Positions 42,201-50,000 of a stretch of 64,000 nucleotides of DNA are shown piece by piece. The position numbers and the translations under genes are program-made. This DNA comes from Blastobasis lacticolella. Taxonomy: Eukaryota; Arthropoda; Insecta; Lepidoptera; Blastobasidae. The notes beneath the pieces are model-generated. The model did not search any database, was not told the DNA's origin, and worked only from the letters and a program-made list of their open reading frames with translations. The stretch lies in NCBI GenBank assembly GCA_905147135.1, contig LR990051.1, forward strand, positions 3,744,463 through 3,808,462, in the 5' to 3' direction. The stretch's first letter is position 1. Every line of letters starts with the position of its first letter.

Positions 42201-44351
42201 CGTGACAGTGTGCTTGTTTTTTACTTTCTTTTGTCATGCTAATGTAAGTACCCACATAACATTGATCTACTTGTCGTTTACGTAAAAGACTGCTGATAAA
42301 GCTTTGACTGAGTAAAAGTTACCAGCTCTCATGCAAGAACCAAACATTTAATTGTATGATCTGTTTTTCTCTGACTTGTCTTATTGGGTGAACAAACAAT
42401 GCCCAAAATCACGACTTGCCGTATCAATAACGCTACGTATATTGTGTATAAATGTCTTGAATTATACAAGAAATACATAGATCATTTTCAACTAATACTG
42501 CTGCACATTATCCATTTAAATACATAATTTCCTGAACCAAATAGAACAAGTCAGTTTGGACAGATTACACATGGTCTAACTTACAATAAAATTCTAATCT
42601 TGGTCAAGCAAGTAAGTTCTTGCCACATTGAATTTGAGGCTTGGCTCTCCGGATTTAGGTGAGACCCTATTTTTGTATCATTTGTCTCGAGTTGACGGGT
42701 TCCCATTTTGATTTTCGGCATGACAAATTCAATAAGTAGTTTGAAATGAACCAACCAAACATTTCAGAAAAAGTCAGGTCACACCTCCTGTGTTTTAAGA
42801 CTTGTCTTGGCGGGGGGCCTTCTTTCCAGATAAAAGGTGTGGAGTCATCATTGCCATTTTATTTATTGTGGATTGCCATAATTCGGGATGCGATCTTTAT
42901 AAATTTGTTAGAAAACTTCCAAAAATTTTAGTATCAAATGTTAGTACTAAAATATGTAAGCTTTTCTACAAAAGAACAATTTTTTTTTTTGAGAAATATA
43001 ATTAATAATGTGTGAATATGTACCCTACATTTCGCAAGAAAACAAAATTAATACTTATATAAGTAATTATATCAAACATGAGGATAACAGTCCCCCTTAA
43101 GAAACCTAGCATTTGTCCATGGTTATCACAAATCAGAGAGCAGTGCGAAACAACACAGGCGTGATTTGCAATTTTATGGTCATTAGATCGGATAATACAG
43201 CTCAAGTCACGTGTTTACTGTATGCTATGTGTTGTCATTTAACTAAGATGGGTGTGTAATTTATCCTTGTATGGTCAGCAGTAATAATTTGTGTATATTT
43301 AATATCACAAATTCTTATTAAGAAAATAATATAATGACACAGGACTACATGTATACAAAACAACAGATTAAGTAGCCATAGTGTATTAAGATACGGATTA
43401 GATGGTTTTGCACTTCAGCTGTAATATAATGAGATAATTTTTTTCCGTTTCATAGTCATCACTCATCATCATTCGAGCGGTCAGATTTCACTAATAAATA
43501 TTTATTCAACATTTCAATAAAATAAGTAATTAGGATTTAAACTAAATAAATAAATATATTCTTATTGACTGGTGATGGTCGATGGTGTTAATTCATCTAT
43601 TATATTCATATTAAAATTGATTACCAAAGTTACTCAGGGCCAAGATCAATTTTATTAACTAAAAAGTGTGGCACAGATGTAATTTGAAAGAGCTGAGGAC
43701 ACAAATAAAAATAGACCTGTAATAATATTATTTCTGTGAAACTAGCACAGACGGGCGTCTGTCTCCGACCGTAGCTGACTGCTGCTGTGTTATTTTTAAA
43801 CCTTATTTCTAGGCAGTAGTGTCAGAAGGAATATGTCTCTATTTTTTATGCAGTATCTAAATGCACAGATTGTTTTGTCTAATAAGAATCTTGGAATTAT
43901 CCAATATATTGTGTTAAAAGTATTACATACACAGTTAAAATAATTTAGACTGGTTGATGCTAAAAATAGATACTGGGCTTGCCCTGGATAATGATTACAC
44001 AGTCTGATATTGCAGTTAATTGCCTAGTGCAAGTTACGCGAAACTCAGCTGGGGCCTAACAATGTAAACAAAATCGTAACTGCGCTCGTTTCACTTGCAA
44101 GGTTACAATCAACAGGTGATGTCAATACTTGCCATAAAAATAATAGAAAATCACTAAGCCTACAGTTCGGAACAATTAAAATGTGCTAGCACGGTGCACA
44201 TAAAGTGTTTTTAGATTGTAAAGTAACTGCAGCACCTCGCATTCCTCGATTACAGGGTAAATAAGTACAATATTATAAATACCTTTTCCTTCGCCCGGCC
44301 GGCATGTTTTTGCACTGATTTCGCAATAAGCGCACCTTTACTTTCTGCCAT
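54..44351 (-). CDS. Amph: Amphiphysin (N-BAR protein), first three coding exons, partial gene
   Basis: Gene-level entry. Coding exons on the minus strand are 44351-44283, 1558-1423 and 244-54; the gene continues past the left edge. Joined, they give about 132 residues: an N-terminal amphipathic helix region containing SVQKHAGRAKEK, then LQNLGKVDRT, NNYIRCIRAAQ, ASKSLMEAIEEVYESGW and KLGDQVLIPLNTYT. These match the start of insect amphiphysin/BIN1 N-BAR domains. Amphiphysins bind and tubulate curved membranes through the BAR dimer; in flies the protein organises muscle T-tubules. Splice phases (0, 1, 0) agree at every junction. The middle and C-terminal parts, including the SH3 domain, lie outside. 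Identity is from recognised family sequence, not a search. Confidence 0.95.
655..1070 (-). mobile_element. RTE-type LINE, C-terminal remnant
   Basis: Minus-strand translation from about 1000 reads MYGVTLLDLVRGEYIHDSLG, then VRDVADKIEEARRHWFCHGL and RMPRG before a stop. This is the pattern (GVT.LD.VR.E.I, ADKI.E.R.RW.GH) that follows the reverse transcriptase in RTE/BovB-like LINEs. Downstream frames are broken. It sits between Amph exons 2 and 3, in intron 2. Confidence 0.7.
1423..1558 (-). CDS. Amph: Amph coding exon 2 (BAR helix 1)
   Basis: This exon is 136 nt. The acceptor is TCTCCAG (AG at 1560-1559) and the donor GTAAGT (1422-1417), entering in phase 0 and leaving in phase 1. It encodes LLQNLGKVDRTLDDIFEEH, then NFNRQHQQATRLQKEFNNYI and RCIR, the first long helix of the BAR domain. 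The ending NNYIRCIR followed by AAQTASK from the next exon reproduces the insect amphiphysin junction. Confidence 0.95.
2476..2502. repeat. Microsatellite (ACTTC)n
   Basis: About five tandem copies of CACTT/ACTTC in Amph intron 1. It ends at CACAGCAG. Confidence 0.9.
2690..2890. repeat. Two tandem copies of a short interspersed tail repeat
   Basis: Segments at about 2705-2775 and 2808-2870 share GTCCACCTG(G/C)CGGAAAGTGG, then CC.TCATTGT, TGAC.TCT.GAACCCAAGG. The same family (an ATAGTGA..CACCTG..GGAAAGTG core) is seen at 31.50 and 62.90 kb. These look like 3' tails of lepidopteran non-LTR elements. Confidence 0.6.
5800..5827. repeat. Perfect 11-bp inverted repeat
   Basis: CCTATACAGGT, a six-base spacer GTATAA, then ACCTGTATAGG. 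No other element boundary is evident around it. It could be a transcription-factor palindrome or the relic of a small MITE. Confidence 0.7.
6430..6800 (+). mobile_element. LINE 3' end, family with HTLEPN..R motif (copy 1)
   Basis: The plus-strand frame reads NPHTLEPNWSRIMRFQRNF, LLRTLRFWNELPREVFSGE, then MEFFKKG, the C-terminal end of a non-LTR reverse transcriptase protein (R.FLPRTLRLWN.LP). The 3' UTR reads TTGCAAACGTCCATAGGC and ends near a G-rich TTTTGGGGG run. The same family occurs in reverse at 34165-34445 and 53688-54185. Confidence 0.75.
7380..7680. repeat. Arthropod interspersed repeat (CTATACTAATATTATAAAG)
   Basis: Begins with CTATACTAATATTATAAAGA followed by TTTGTAATGGATAAACTC and CCGATTTTAA, a very common non-autonomous repeat in arthropod genomes, possibly Helitron-linked. 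The right boundary is uncertain. Confidence 0.45.
10244..10471 (-). mobile_element. Possible Copia-type gag remnant
   Basis: A minus frame begins MIVVDKLEGANYTDAWTV, resembling the KL.G.NY.DW start of Ty1/Copia gag proteins. The rest of the frame does not continue the family convincingly and no LTRs were seen. Weak. Confidence 0.2.
12640..13420 (+). mobile_element. CR1/jockey-like LINE, C-terminal reverse transcriptase end with poly(A)-like tail
   Basis: The plus strand reads LGVELSTNLNFGGYIE, a stop, then KAKTAAKKHGILSKVKRYF, LLQLYQAQVRCCMEYCCHVW, DGSAKYQLAALDSVEKR and LEHRRRVARLSVFYRLHFG. After a frameshift it continues IMRTAKEWKALPASVF and VNRLFPDRHALS. This is the well-known end of lepidopteran non-LTR proteins. 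It closes with CACTTACCACCAGGTGAGGT and an A run at about 13409-13418. It is broken by stops and at least two frameshifts, so inactive. Confidence 0.85.
14828..15066 (+). repeat. Interspersed repeat C (AACAGTCCACTGCAGGACTT), fullest copy
   Basis: It starts near ATCAACAGTCCACTGCAGGA and runs through CACGAAAGGGGAGGTTATTG, AACGCTGCTGCCCATTTTCC and TACGACACCCACGG to ACCACACGG. Related copies in this window lie at about 19415-19575 (-), 40965-41145, 47146-47390 (-), 49675-49786, 50636-50725 and 55535-55690. It is a typical lepidopteran SINE-like family. Confidence 0.75.
17200..17445 (-). repeat. tRNA-derived SINE
   Basis: On the minus strand the head at about 17440-17365 looks like a tRNA. An A-box-like TGGCCTTATGATATCGG is followed by a B box, GGTTCGAATCTC (complement at about 17378-17389). 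The acceptor arms do not pair well, so it is a pol III SINE head rather than a tRNA gene. The body runs to lower coordinates. Confidence 0.6.
18260..18475 (+). repeat. Interspersed repeat E (copy 1)
   Basis: Contains GGTAATTACAGTGGAGCGAC, GACCCTGTTAATAGTGGAAC and CTGACCAAATTGGATCCAG. The same blocks occur reversed at 35610-35835 and partly at 19260-19345 (-) and 54735-54870 (+). Likely a SINE or MITE family; ends not defined. Confidence 0.65.
19260..19575 (-). repeat. Partial copies of repeats E and C
   Basis: 19290-19345 carries CACTGTAATTACCTGATCTG, the repeat E core in reverse. 19415-19575 carries TGGACAGCAGCGTTTTCC and CAGCATTGGACTGTTACTT, a diverged reverse copy of repeat C. Confidence 0.5.
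20880..20955. repeat. AT-rich tandem duplication
   Basis: Copies of TTATATTATATAGTTGCCTA, one of them with a TATT insertion, lie back to back, so this is a local tandem duplication. Confidence 0.75.
25505..26985 (-). mobile_element. Tc1-like (DD34E) DNA transposon, about 1.48 kb
   Basis: The element holds one transposase frame on the minus strand flanked by degenerate inverted ends. The left AGCTTTAAATTGATA (about 25533-25547) and the reverse complement of the right end, AGCTTTAAATTAATA, match, as do the outer TTTAAAAGC / TTTGAAAGC blocks. It lies in Amph intron 1, in the same orientation as Amph. Exact ends and the TA target duplication could not be fixed by eye. Confidence 0.75.
25699..26823 (-). 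pseudogene. Tc1-like transposase, one in-frame stop
   Basis: The frame is open for 57 codons from 26823, meets TAA at 26652-26650, then is open for over 314 codons to 25699. Before the stop: PEEAAQVVALLQQGLSQRAV; after it: LSQSAVSRVFRRFQETGAF. These form the paired-type HTH, which the stop interrupts. Catalytic residues are intact: D in LFTDEC, D in LLMHDNARCH and E in PDLNPIEHLW, with 34 residues between the second D and E. The end is VIRARGGNTKY. No ATG precedes the HTH in frame, so this copy is probably dead, though only lightly damaged. Confidence 0.88.
27720..27950 (+). repeat. SINE-like repeat F (GTTGTGTTCCGGTTTRAAGGAT), copy 1
   Basis: Shares CATCGTTGTGTTCCGGTTTA and the following AAGGAT, then a block of matching spacing (CTCACAGTG..AACGCACCTGCCGTTCTGCA), with 61085-61345. 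Ends in an A-rich tract (AAAAAAAA at about 27941). Confidence 0.65.
27955..28310 (-). repeat. GC-rich repeat-like block with hairpin
   Basis: Much richer in GC than its surroundings. Contains GTTTCGGCCCG (28004-28014) and its exact complement CGGGCCGAAAC (28031-28041), plus a GGCCCGCGGGCC palindrome. The minus frame over it (start about 28298) is probably a chance product of a transposon sequence. Family not identified. Confidence 0.4.
31450..31620. repeat. LINE-tail-like repeat fragment
   Basis: Carries CGCATGGCACACGGCCCTTG, GCCTGATGGAAAGGAGCCAC and GGGGCGCGGATGCGGTACCG, matching the layout of the repeats at 2.8 and 62.9 kb (CACACGG...CACCTGATG...GGATGCGGTGCCGG). Confidence 0.5.
34165..34445 (-). 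mobile_element. LINE 3' end, HTLEPN..R family (copy 2)
   Basis: The minus strand reads HPHTLEPNLSRTVRFQRNFL, PRTLRLWNELPGEYNMEF, FKKGVKRFLRG, then a stop and the same 3' UTR as copy 1 (GCAAACGTCCATAGGCTGC). It ends at CCACCTTGGTGGTATAA. Best preserved of the three copies, but 5' truncated. Confidence 0.8.
34490..34610. repeat. LINE-tail-like repeat fragment
   Basis: GGCAAGCGGGTCACTTAATA, AAAGTGATCACCGCCGCC and GGCCATCAGCATCATCAGAG are related to 59455-59540 (GGCAAGCGGGCCACCTGATG, AAAGTGATCACCGCTGTCC). These motifs are standard in lepidopteran repeat tails. Confidence 0.55.
35610..35835 (-). repeat. Interspersed repeat E (copy 2, reverse)
   Basis: GGTCAGGTTCACCTGGTAAC, CGCTCCACTGTAATTACC and GGATCATGGTCAAAGCGGA form the reverse complement of the 18260-18475 copy. 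Confidence 0.65.
39465..40050 (+). mobile_element. Internally deleted mariner/Tc1-type transposon remnant
   Basis: The plus strand encodes an N-terminal piece starting MERYTLQQRLQIIQRFF (39583 on). After a jump comes a C-terminal piece, DLTPLNIFIWGYIKSLAYAN, KPATLEELQANIEREISGI. After a one-base frameshift it ends ENWENHIYSCQRFRGRY and LNDAVFHK with a stop. The central DDE domain is missing. Possible TIRs are CTATATAGAGCTTTTCAATA at the left and its imperfect complement near 40035-40050. Confidence 0.7.
40965..41145 (+). repeat. Repeat C, diverged copy
   Basis: TTGCCATCATCTCCATGCCT, AACGTTACTGCACATCTGC and TTTACGACACCCGGGCTAT follow the order of the 14828-15066 copy. Confidence 0.5.
44283..44351 (-). 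CDS. Amph: Amph coding exon 1 (start codon, helix 0)
   Basis: The exon has 23 codons from ATG (44351-44349) to AAG, ending at a GT donor (44282-44281) in phase 0. It encodes the amphipathic helix 0 that inserts into membranes, with the signature QKHAGRAKEK. The next in-frame exon starts LLQNLGK, which continues the family sequence exactly. An ATG of good context and the family length support this start. The exon is too short to appear as a long open frame. Confidence 0.93.
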
Positions 44352-44690
44352 TGCAATCACTTTTTCATTACAAAACGAACTCCTATTTTTCACCATCAAT
44401 CTGCAACCAAAATAGGATGCAGTTGTCACACGTCAAAATCCAAATGCGTTGATACCGGCGGAGCGCACTGGCGCGAGTGGGAGAGAGAGCAAGAATGCGA
44501 CACGAGCGCCAGCCAGCCAGCAATTCGCGCCTGCCGCCACCGCCGGGAAACGGAACGCACGTGTTTCTTCTACGTGTTTCACGATAAAACCGATAGATGG
44601 CAGGAAAATGCAGGAAAGTGACGTTTTGCTGTGCTTATAAGGTTGGTTTGCTGTTGTCAATTCGTTTTGTGTTCGAAGATGATTCGTAAG
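44352..44690. promoter_or_regulatory. Shared divergent promoter region, Amph / MNS1-like gene
   Basis: The Amph start codon sits at the left side (minus strand) and the MNS1-like gene is transcribed rightwards. Between them is a GC-rich patch (about 44449-44570) that stands out from the AT-rich surroundings, with GGCGCGAG, CCAGCCAGCCAG and CACGTG-containing sequence. On the plus strand a strong donor, GTAAGT at 44686-44691, could end a short 5' exon of the MNS1-like gene. No TATA box is obvious. Promoter function is inferred from gene arrangement and composition. Confidence 0.6.
44600..44685 (+). other. Candidate 5' non-coding first exon of the MNS1-like gene
   Basis: Plus-strand sequence leading into a consensus donor GTAAGT at 44686, just beyond the Amph promoter. 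If it is spliced to 46908, the ATG at 44679 would read six codons and stop (MIRPPN, then TAA). That would make it a short upstream ORF ahead of the main start at 46950. The left boundary is arbitrary. This is a proposal from position and splice signal only. Confidence 0.3.
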
Positions 44691-45900
44691 TATAGTATAG
44701 TGATGTTAACGATCTTCGATAAATATTTTGTTCGATACCAACTCGGCATCCGAAATCCGAATGAATAATTTTCATTATAACTATTTTACAGGATTTATTT
44801 AGATTTTTATAGGTTTAACATTTTAGGAATGATTTACTGTCGTAATTAAAGTATAAATATATATTTATACAAACTTCTTAGCAAACGAAATAAAATAGTT
44901 TATAATCTAAATTAATCATTAATGAAGGTGATCTTAGTAGCTTGGGGAGTGGTAACAAAACCGACGGCGTAGGCTTGCTTGGTCCAGCAAATGGCGTAGG
45001 CACTCGTGCCACTCTGATATTTTCGGCATTTTGTCTCCTAAAAGCTGGGATATACTGTACCTATGTATCAATTAAAAGCTGAAGTTATCCTAAGTAATTA
45101 ACATAATAAAAGCGAGCTCCGAGTTATTGAAATTTTGACCTCTCAATTACTGGGATGATCATAATTAAGGTAACACAAATCTTGTGATGAGTTGGCAGGG
45201 AAAACAGACGCGCATATAACCACACACCCACACACACGGGGATGCGAACAAAAACAAACTTAAGAACTGTTTTTATTGTTCATCATATGTTATCCAATAA
45301 TACACGAATACATTATCGTTTATAAATTAGACTATTTAACTTGATTAAATAAAACTCAATGGACGAGATGGACTTTTTAAACTGGTGACCCCAACGTAAC
45401 ATTTTTTTTGTATTTTGTTATATTGACCACCGTCCAAGGGGGCTCAATGCTCTGCAGCATGAGAGTCAAAAGGATTGTTTGGACATCTAGAACACGTGTA
45501 TCAAACGCCTAGCTTTTAAGGACATCGATTTGCAGTTTTCATCGACATTGGGCTCATAGGTCAATCACTATTAGGAAATTCGGATCCATTGCTATTAAGA
45601 TAGCGCAGCTTCCAATAAATAATATTTTTGATCGATTAAAATCATTAAAATGCTTTAGTTTGAGATGTCATTTTTACAAACGAATAGTTCGAATGTCTAA
45701 ATTCGAATGCATCATTCATATTTCATGCTCGCATCACTAAAACGAACGAAACGAAAATTCAAACTCTGTAGTCTCTGTATCGGTCGGTTTAATCAGAGAT
45801 AGCGCAATATTTTGTCCAAGGAGTTTATTGCCCAGGAAATTCAAATAAATAAATAAAACAAGCGAATGTTTACTTTCGCTCCGATTTTTTACAATTATTG
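44691..45900. other. Upstream/intronic stretch without recognised feature
   Basis: AT-rich DNA between the divergent promoter and the LINE fragment at 45.9 kb. It has a short CA-rich run near 45225 (CACACACCCACACACACGG). No exon could be placed by splice sites and phase. Confidence 0.6.
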
Positions 45901-45904
45901 TTTA

Positions 45905-46260
45905 TAGTGATCTAGTTCTCTACCTGTTTATTACATTATCGCTATAAATATGACGGTGAGTAAATGTTTATTAGTAAATACAACAGCCTTCTTTTTCAAA
46001 CATACGATATGCCAATATATTGTAACTTTATTTGCCTTTAACCATACTACAATTATGATTTTTGCAGTTGGTTTGCAGATAAAATGCAGGCAATTTATTT
46101 GGTTAGTTAGACGGTTGGACCCTAGGGTTCAGTCAACATCATATCAGTCGAAATATGCCCACTGCAATGCATAGGCCTCCCCCAGAGATCTCCACAAAGG
46201 CCGGTCCTGTGCCTTCCGCATCCAGCTGGTACCTGCGATCTTTACCAGGTCTTCGGTTCA
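45905..46260 (-). mobile_element. RTE LINE 3' end (reverse copy)
   Basis: The reverse complement carries GACCTGGTAAAGATCGCAGG, GGAGATCTCTGGGGGAGGCC and GATATGATGTTGACTGAACC, then a 3' UTR with CTGCAAAAATCATAATTG. It matches 52840-53200 (plus strand) nearly base for base. Translation follows the RTE ending WRSLGEAYAQQW.SFG. It is 5' truncated at about 46260 and lies just upstream of MNS1-like exon A. Confidence 0.85.
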
Positions 46261-46289
46261 CTAAACTAAATAAAATAAAACTGAGACGA

Positions 46290-46690
46290 CACTTCGAGAG
46301 CCACTTTTGGAACCCAGCGCCTGGGTATCAATGAAAGAGTGAGAGCCTTGGGCTAAAAATACTATCTTTTTAGGGAGGAATGAACGAAAATGCTGGGTCT
46401 TAAAAGCTGGGGTGATAAATGCATGAATGAGAGAATAAGCTGAGCGAGCTTGATATATGGACATTTTGGGTTATAAAAGCCTAAGATAATCATTGAATGA
46501 ATCTTGAATATTGGACATTTGGGGTCTTACCAGTAAGGTGTGATACACACAAAAGTAAGCTTGGTGAATGGTAAGAAAAGTAAATGAAACTTATGAATGA
46601 GTGTGCAAAGCAATGTCGAGTATCATTGATGTTTTGGGTCTTAAAACCTGGGTGATCAATGAATGAATGAGCGAGCTATACATGCTTGTA
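46290..46690 (+). repeat. Degenerate tandem array, GGGTCTTAAAAGCTGGGGTGAT unit
   Basis: Imperfect units recur near 46397, 46467, 46530 and 46637. Each carries GGGT(C/T).TA, TGAT.AATG.ATGAATGA and GAGCGAGCT..ATATGGACATT. The same units occur in reverse at 58780-59010. Confidence 0.65.
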
Positions 46691-46907
46691 ATTTCTGACG
46701 ATAGCAGTTGGATATAGCAGTGTTGACAATGCTGCAGTCCATTTTTTGTTTTATGGTCTGCCCTTTTATCACTAGTTGCTTTTTATGATACTAGTCAATG
46801 GATGCATGGGGTTGGTGCTTCATACTACCCTAAAGTGCCTATACTCAGACCATTGGATTACCACCAAGTTGGCACCACATTCACACCACACATTTATTTT
46901 TTTACAG

Positions 46908-47096
46908 GACCACCAAACTAATAAGAAGACAGAGCTCCAAATAAATGAAATGGCAGCAACAAGGTTACAGGAGAAAGCTGCTACCCAACGGGTTCTGGAC
47001 AGGGCCCTGATGAACAGCCGCATGGAAGACAGCCGTATGGGCCGCTGCCTAGCGCTGGTAAAGCGGGAAGCCGATATGGAACTAGCTTTTCAGCAG
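46908..47096 (+). CDS. MNS1: MNS1-like exon A (first clear coding exon, probable start Met)
   Basis: The acceptor TTTTTTTACAG ends at 46907. There are 63 codons, ending in FQQ. The donor is CAG|GCAAGT, a GC-type donor: the nearby GT at 47101 would create an in-frame stop after splicing, so the GC donor is preferred. The best start is ATG at 46950 (purine at -3, G at +4), giving MAATRLQEKAATQ. The 14 upstream codons are also open and may be coding if a small phase-0 exon precedes. Confidence 0.82.
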
Positions 47097-50000
47097 GCAA
47101 GTATTTCACCTTATTTGTGCCATTTCCCTAAGAATTATATATTGTAGCCGTGTGGTATCCAGCAGAGTAGAATAGCACCAACCCCTTACACTCGTGTCTT
47201 ACAAGGTGACTAATGTTATCGAGACAAGGAGTCTCCATAGGCTGGAAAATGGGCAGCAGCGTTTATCATTGTTATACATATAACATTGCGATCTCCAGCC
47301 CAGCTGCTATTAGTGAAGATTATGGCAATCACCTCCCCGTGGGAGAGGCCCTAAGCCCTGCAGTGGACTGTTATGGGCTGTAATGACCCTAAGAATTGTA
47401 AGAGGTACATTAAATATTAATGTTAGAATGGAGAGGTTCCATCAGGTTATGTATATACTCTACTCTACAACTGGGGGTCTAAAACGGCTACATTAGCATT
47501 TCATATTATTCATGTTATGGTGCCACAAACTTATCTGATCCGGTGGCCAATACTGGATCTCAGTGACGCCATTTTGAATCGTCATATCAATGTGAACAAA
47601 AGCGACACTGCAGATTAGTTTGTGCCACATGACCACAAAACACTAATATGGGATTTTTAGACACACTAGCATCTAGCATTTCATGATATATTCGATTTTA
47701 CCTAGTATTATAATATGATTTTAACTATATAAGCTGTGTTGGTGTCAGGCATACTACAAAAGTAAGGGCACATCAGCAGAGGGTTAAGAGGCTTAAGTAC
47801 ATTTAAGCATTGTTTTGTGGGAATTTAAGTGGATTTGAGTGTAACCTAGGCTCCAAAGACATTTTCTTGCTCACATAGGCTAGCTAACTTTCCTCTATTT
47901 AACAGAAAGTCTAGTTTGTATGGATATAACTTTTATGAATATATGTGGAAACCACAACATGGCAAGCCTGTGTTCAGCACAGGACTCATATATATAGGTA
48001 GTAGTTGTACACCTACTACTGCAATTCTGTTCCCAATAACAAAATGTTTCCAATTTCAGAGGACTGATCATGCAGAAGTGGTCAATGCCAGAACTGAGAA
48101 GGAGGTAAAACTTGGTCTTGAGATTGCCAAGGTCCGCGATGAGGAAACATGCAAGTTGCTTCGAAGACATTTTTTGTGGGAGCGGGATCCAGAGCTAAGA
48201 GAACTAATGCAGGGCCTAAAGGCCGGGTATACCTGCCGCGATTTGAAACAACAGATTTTGCATAACGAGTACAAGCGACTCCAGGAGAAGGTGCGTACTG
48301 TTTATTAACCGTAGCGAATTTATCAAACAGTTTTGTTTAAAGTTAGATTTAAAAATGTTTTTGAAAAAAAGTTACTTGAAGATGAGCTTAAATTTAAATC
48401 AAGTTGCATTTCACACGAAACAATGAGGGTTTACACGATTTCAGATGGCGCTAGCGAGGCGTAAGATCTGTAGTCAAAATACTGTCGTGCTATTGGACAG
48501 AAACAACTGCTGTATAATAACTAGCCAATGAGAGGGCTTAGTTTGACAGCAGACCTTACGTTGCAGCAACGCCATCTCGCGGATTTCAGAATAGCGAAAA
48601 GCCTCATTAGACGGTTATTGCGACTATGCTCAATTTCGTAGTCAACCGAATAATGTTGCAAAAAAGTATTCCTCAAGTATAGTACAGGCTAACCACCGAT
48701 GCTTTCGACACATTTCCAGACTGAGGACATGCGCGCCAACGAGGTACTGAACGAATCCCTGTTCAATGAGAAGGAAGCGCGGGAACGGGACGAACTGGCA
48801 AAGTTGGAGAAGTGCGGCCTGTACAGGCAGGAATTACAACAACAGCTGGTCAGCCGCCGGACGCAAAGGCAATGCGAGTACGAGGACACGCTCATTGAGA
48901 AGAAAATGTTTGATGAGCTGCTGAGGACTATCGCGGATGAGGATGACAGGTGAGTCGAAGTATCCTATCCTAAGACAGCGAATACCACGCAAAACATTCG
49001 GTTGCAAACCATATTGTTGCGGCTTCCAACCAGTGTTAGCTTGTTGTCGGGCGCTCCTGATTGTTAAAACTCAGGACCTGTGTGTGGCCGCTCAGGATCC
49101 TGGCTACACAGGAGTTGCAGTGGGGCAAAGCAAAGCGAAAAAAAGGCCATATCGTGACCATCTGAAGAAACGTTTGCCACTCGAGAATGTTTGAAATAAA
49201 AATTGAATTAAAAAGAATAGAAACTCTCCAATTGTCATAATATTTTAAACTATCGCTGTTTTTTATCTCACATTTTAAGGGTATGTTCCGGGTTTCCTAG
49301 CGTACCTGTGTTGACGATTAGCCCGATATTTCGACACAATACAAACCCGGAACATCTGCAACTGTCTTTGTCGCCCTCATTTTTTTCTTCTATTGAAATT
49401 TGAACCACCGAAGCCGTCGCCTTCGTGTCTTTAAACAAACTTTGAACCCAGGGAACGCAAGCACAAACGCGAGATGAACGAGCGAATGCGTCACGAGATG
49501 CAGACCTTCCAAAGGGCGCGGGACGCCTGGCGGGACCAGCGGAAGACCCTGGTCATCATGGAGGAGAAGGAGATTGAGAGGCAACGGCTGCTGATTGCCG
49601 ACAGGAATAGTGCCATGTGAGTACTGTAGATGGAGAGATATAAAATCTTTGACGGTTTTCGTGTTTCTATCATTACACCCCGTAACAGTCCACTGCAGGA
49701 CTTACGGCCTCTTCCACGAAAGGGGAGGTTATTGCCATAATCTCCACGCTTGGCAGGAGGGTTGGAGATCGCAGTGTTTAAATTTCTAGTGTCGTTTATG
49801 TCGTCGTAATCGTGTTTCTAGATTGTGAGTAAGTAAATAAGTAAAACACATTTATTCCACTCAGACACACGGCACGAAATTCTTAAATATTCATAACGTA
49901 AAAAAATAAGTAAAACAGAAGTAAACGAAAAAAAAAAATACTTTAATCTCGTTACCTGTGGTGCAATGGGGCCACACTCAGCATATGCCACGACAGAGGC

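Larger units (their letters stand above)
1559..44282 (-). other. Amph: Amph intron 1 (42.7 kb)
   Basis: This interval lies between the donor of exon 1 and the acceptor of exon 2. No host coding exon was recognised in it on either strand. It is filled with transposon remnants, listed separately, and AT-rich sequence. Stretches where I see nothing assignable include about 3.1-5.7, 8.7-12.6, 15.1-17.2, 21-25.5, 28.4-34.1, 36-39.4 and 41.2-44.2 kb. Short GC-rich patches at 8.40-8.46, 22.1-22.3 and 22.8-23.1 kb might be regulatory, but nothing in the sequence proves it. Long first introns are common for developmentally regulated insect genes. Confidence 0.9.

Noticed and set aside
44433..44660. 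Frames on both strands over the GC-rich promoter patch
   Set aside because: Open in both directions because of GC-rich composition; lies upstream of the Amph start and has no homology.
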